Below, piece by piece: positions 61,540 through 64,000 of a DNA stretch of 64,000 nt. How positions within the stretch are numbered: position 1 is the first letter of the stretch; every line of letters starts with the position of its first letter. The stretch comes from Nocardia sp. NBC_01327. GTDB lineage: Bacteria; Actinomycetota; Actinomycetes; Mycobacteriales; Mycobacteriaceae. Under the pieces are notes generated by a model. That model was not told where the DNA came from and did no database searches. It saw only the letters and a list, made by a program, of their open reading frames with translations. The DNA lies in NCBI RefSeq assembly GCF_035958815.1, contig NZ_CP108383.1, positions 4,712,001-4,776,000 on the forward strand, written 5' to 3'. Made by a program: the position numbers and the translations under genes.

Positions 61540-61712
61540 CCTTCGGGGCGGTGGGCGCAACGCGTCGACACCGGCGGCGTGAGTGGGCGGTCAAGCCGAG
61601 AAACGCACGCACACGGCCACGAATGAACAGTTCGGACCGCCGGTCCTCGGGCAGACGCGGCTTGACCGCCCGCGCCGCCGGTGTAGCGTGCGCCCGCCCA
61701 CCGCCCCGAAGG
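61540..61712. repeat. Inverted-repeat element, copy B
   Basis: Left arm 61540-61598 and right arm 61658-61712 pair around a 59-base centre, the same centre length as copy A. The right arms of A and B are nearly identical (CGGCTTGACCGCC, then GCGCCGCCGGTGTAGCGTGCGC). It lies 74 bases upstream of the DUF4192 start. Confidence 0.75.
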
Positions 61713-62392
61713 AACGGACGCAAGAATCCCAAATAGTGGGTCGAGCGTGCAAGCGCAGACCAGTCCGCCATGGAGACTCCAGTTGGCCGCTGCCGCCGAC
61801 AAGCCCCGCCGAAGGCTGCGGCGGTGGAGTCCCATTTCCGAATTGGATGACATCCCATATTGGTTGTTCTCGTTCCGATTGCGTCGACGGTGCAGCGGTT
61901 GGAACCTGAAATTGTCGATGTATGGACGCTCTCAGATCGTCCCTGCAGCAAAACCTCGTGACTTGCACAATGAGGCTTCGCTTGAGGTGGTGATGGAAAG
62001 GTGCGCTACCCATCTCGATGTCTTTGCCGCGGGTCCTGGAATTTCCGCCGGGCGTGACAGTAAATCCTCGGCAACACTTGCGGGTCTTGATTGGGCCTGG
62101 TCCTGAAGGCAGGGTCGGTGACGTCCACGGCTGATGGATACCTGATCAAAGTGCAAGCAGCGCAACCGCTGTGCGTGCATCGCCGAGGCCGAGTTGGTCA
62201 CGGGGCTGGTGTTCCTGCCTGTAGATCCGGCGACCGATATATCCGGCCGCTCCGAGTACTCGGCCATGGCCGAGATCTCGCGGTGGCCGGTTCTGGAACG
62301 AGTGCTACGCCATCGATGGGGCGATCACGGAATTGTAAGGGCTACAACAAATGTCGGAACTTCGGGCTGCGGCCCGATTGGATTGGAGGCCA
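61713..62392. other. Intergenic region ahead of the excisionase
   Basis: About 680 bases with no gene I can support. It is less GC-rich between 61840 and 61990. It probably holds the divergent promoters of the DUF4192 operon and of xis-int, but no clear -35/-10 pair is visible. Confidence 0.45.
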
Positions 62393-62584
62393 ATGATGGA
62401 CTTGCCAGACAATCGGTTGTGGACTGTGGAGGAGACAGGCTATTTCCTCGGTATTTCAGTTAAGACGCTTTACCAGTGGCGATGGCTCGGCGAGGGTCCG
62501 CCTGTGACCACGATTGGGCGGCGACTGCGGTATGACCCGTCAACCGTGAAAGCTTGGGCCGAAAACGGCTCCGAGGCGGCCTGA
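62393..62584 (+). CDS. xis: Excisionase-type small helix-turn-helix protein
   Basis: A 63-residue protein from ATG 62393 (GGAGG upstream; ATG 62396 is equivalent). It is a single winged helix-turn-helix of the AlpA/MerR type (WTVEETGYFLGISVKTLYQW, then TIGRRLRYDPSTVKAW). It ends one base before the integrase ATG. Such proteins direct excision by the adjacent integrase or activate its gene. Confidence 0.85.
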   Translation: MMDLPDNRLWTVEETGYFLGISVKTLYQWRWLGEGPPVTTIGRRLRYDPSTVKAWAENGSEAA

Positions 62585-62585
62585 T

Positions 62586-63908
62586 ATGGCGCATGTGGAA
62601 GATCGCTGGTATCGGCCGAAGCAGGACGGTGAAGGCCGAATCGTGCTGACCAGTCGCGGCAAACCGGTCATGGAGCCGACCGCTTCCCACGGCAAGGGCC
62701 TGCGTTACCGGGTGCGATACATCGATCCGGACCGTGGTGAACGATCGAAGTCGTTTCCGGACAGGCAGAAGAAGCGTGCCGATGACTTTCTGATCGAGGT
62801 CGAATCCGACAAGCGGGAGGGAAAATACATCGATCCGAAGTTGTCGCGGAAGACGTTTCGGCAACAGGCGGAGAACTGGTACAAGGTGCAGTCGACGGAT
62901 CCAGCGACTCGGCTGGTGTTGCGGCAGCGGCTGGAACGTCGGATCTATCCTAGGCTCGGCGATTTGACTTTCGATCGGATCGAACGGCCCGCAACGATCC
63001 GTGATTGGGTCGGCGATCTTGATGAGCGAGGCTTCTCGGAGAACTACAAGGCAGTGCTGTTCACGGTCGTTTCGGCAGTGTGTGAGTCCGCAGTGGACGA
63101 TCGGATCATTCGCCAGAATCCATGCAAGGCCAAGACAGTTCGCCGTCCGATCGGAAAGAGTCCGAAAGTCGTTGTGTGGCAGGAGGAGCGGTTGCGCAGC
63201 GTGTGTTCAGGCCTGCCGCAGCGGTTCGGCATTGTCACGAAGCTCGGCGCTGGTCTGGGGTTACGACAGGGTGAGATTCTCGGCTTCTCACCGGACGATA
63301 TCGACCGTCGCATGAAGGTCGTTCGCGTCGAGAGGCAGCTCAAGACGGTCAAAGGCGCCATGATGTTCGCGCTGCCCAAGGGCGGCAAGACTCGCGAAAT
63401 CCCGATGGCCGGCAGTCTTCTGGCCGATATCGATAGCCACGTGGAGCAGCACGGAACTGCGCTGGTCACGTTGCCGTGGGGGCACCCGGACGGTGAACCT
63501 GTGACGGTGCGCCTGCTCGTCACCGGTGAGGCCGGCCGCTTATACAGCGGCGATGTGTTCAACAAACTCATCTGGCGGCCCGCATTCGCCGCCGCTGGCC
63601 TAACCTATGTGCGGAGAGCGGATGGCATGCACGCTCTCCGGCACTATTTTGCCTCGGTGTTGCTGTCGATGGGTTGCTCCGTGAAGGAGTTGGCGGAGTT
63701 CCTCGGCCACAACGACCCGGGGTTCACCCTGCGCACGTACACCCATCTGGTGCCGTCGAGCCTCGATCGTGCACGGTCGGCCATCGACACCGCGCTCGGC
63801 CGGATCGATCCGCCGACGGCCTACAGACGGCCTGGGCGGGTGAATCGCAGCAGCGCGCGGGTGCTGCGACCTCGCAGAATCAGCCGTCTACCAGGCTCCT
63901 CGCGATGA
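62586..63908 (+). CDS. int: Tyrosine site-specific integrase
   Basis: A 440-residue integrase with a complete active site: R227 (GLGLRQGE), K265 or K268 (PKGGKTR), H349 and R352 (MHALRHYF), H375 (FLGHNDPG) and Y385 (TLRTYTHL). The N-terminal arm-binding and core-binding domains precede residue 195. It integrates and, with Xis, excises the element. The last nine codons overlap the 3' end of a minus-strand acyl-CoA dehydrogenase gene, so the attachment site probably lies there rather than in a tRNA gene. Confidence 0.95.
   Translation: MAHVEDRWYRPKQDGEGRIVLTSRGKPVMEPTASHGKGLRYRVRYIDPDRGERSKSFPDRQKKRADDFLIEVESDKREGKYIDPKLSRKTFRQQAENWYKVQSTDPATRLVLRQRLERRIYPRLGDLTFDRIERPATIRDWVGDLDERGFSENYKAVLFTVVSAVCESAVDDRIIRQNPCKAKTVRRPIGKSPKVVVWQEERLRSVCSGLPQRFGIVTKLGAGLGLRQGEILGFSPDDIDRRMKVVRVERQLKTVKGAMMFALPKGGKTREIPMAGSLLADIDSHVEQHGTALVTLPWGHPDGEPVTVRLLVTGEAGRLYSGDVFNKLIWRPAFAAAGLTYVRRADGMHALRHYFASVLLSMGCSVKELAEFLGHNDPGFTLRTYTHLVPSSLDRARSAIDTALGRIDPPTAYRRPGRVNRSSARVLRPRRISRLPGSSR
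63880..63908. other. Probable attachment-site region of the element
   Basis: Bases shared by the integrase end and the acyl-CoA dehydrogenase end. Integrase genes usually lie next to their att site, and the host reading frame stays open to its stop here, as expected if the crossover restores the gene. The core and its duplicate at the other end are not visible in this window. Confidence 0.4.
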
Positions 63909-64000
63909 CAAGACGCTGAATCTGGTTGGTGCCCTCGAAGATCTGGGTGATCTTGGCTTCCCGCATATACCGCTCGACCGGGAAGTCCTGGGTGTAGCCG
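63880..64000 (-). CDS. Acyl-CoA dehydrogenase, C-terminal end (partial)
   Basis: The minus-strand frame entering from the right edge reads GYTQDFPVERYMREAKITQI, then FEGTNQIQRLVIARSLVDG and stops at TGA 63882-63880. YMRDAKI..IFEGT.QIQRL is the standard C-terminus of acyl-CoA dehydrogenases, which oxidise fatty acyl-CoA with FAD. This is the first clearly chromosomal gene next to the integrase. Confidence 0.88.
   Translation of the reverse strand, partial: GYTQDFPVERYMREAKITQIFEGTNQIQRLVIARSLVDG

Noticed and set aside
1..64000. CRISPR arrays, rRNA and tRNA genes
   Set aside because: No regularly spaced short repeats and no recognisable RNA genes were seen.

Overview
The window is high-GC actinobacterial DNA. 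It has strong GGAGG-type ribosome binding sites, many GTG and TTG starts, a DUF5753-type XRE regulator paired with a DUF397 protein, a DUF6907 protein, an Rv3235-like protein and DUF4192. Together these suggest the order Mycobacteriales, most likely Nocardia or a close relative. That assignment is an inference from gene families; no rRNA or tRNA gene is visible.

Layout. (1) 1-4.4 kb: a plus-strand operon of element-type genes: the end of an unidentified gene, a DUF1173 protein, an unknown protein and a double zinc-ribbon protein. (2) 4.7-8.4 kb: small accessory genes, including three proteins that look like serine-recombinase N-terminal domains without the catalytic serine, a frameshifted gene, and an XRE/DUF397 regulator pair. 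(3) 8.5-19 kb: a possible nuclease, then a divergent cluster. On the minus strand are a small protein, a thioredoxin-DinB fusion, a frameshifted lysine 2,3-aminomutase-like gene and a full-length cysteinyl-tRNA synthetase. On the plus strand are an HTH-phosphoribosyltransferase-like regulator, an inositol-monophosphatase-family enzyme and a Gfo/Idh/MocA oxidoreductase. This cluster is the best candidate for an undescribed pathway. (4) 19.6-21.3 kb: a STAS protein and small genes. (5) 21.4-33.7 kb: natural-product genes: a P450 next to a sesquiterpene-type synthase, an adenylation-carrier-reductase protein, a GDSL hydrolase, and a TetR gene divergent from a DUF1214-MFS pair. (6) 33.9-38.6 kb: a six-gene minus-strand operon with a sulfatase and its formylglycine-generating enzyme. 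(7) 39.3-45.6 kb: a second TetR gene, two paralogous secreted glycine-zipper proteins (a third lies at 29.3 kb), a decayed pterin-synthase-like gene, and a translationally coupled dioxygenase-HEPN-like pair.

(8) 46.3-63.9 kb is the backbone of a conjugative or integrative element. It holds a MobF/TraA relaxase-helicase, SSB, a primase-polymerase, a ParB-like protein, a DUF932 protein, Rv3235-like and DUF4192 proteins, an excisionase and a tyrosine integrase. The integrase 3' end overlaps the 3' end of a chromosomal acyl-CoA dehydrogenase gene that runs off the right edge. The element therefore probably inserted into that protein-coding gene. Its other end is not recognisable here, so everything left of 63.9 kb, including the biosynthetic genes, could be cargo of one large element.

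Working together: the element genes give processing and transfer (relaxase), replication or priming (primase-polymerase, SSB), maintenance (ParB-like) and integration or excision (Int/Xis). The middle is accessory metabolism under local TetR, XRE and HTH regulators. Three genes carry apparent frameshifts (5.5, 12.9 and 42.0 kb). Two long structured non-coding features stand out: a roughly 255-bp hairpin region upstream of ssb, and two copies of a roughly 165-bp inverted-repeat element flanking the DUF4192/Rv3235-like pair.
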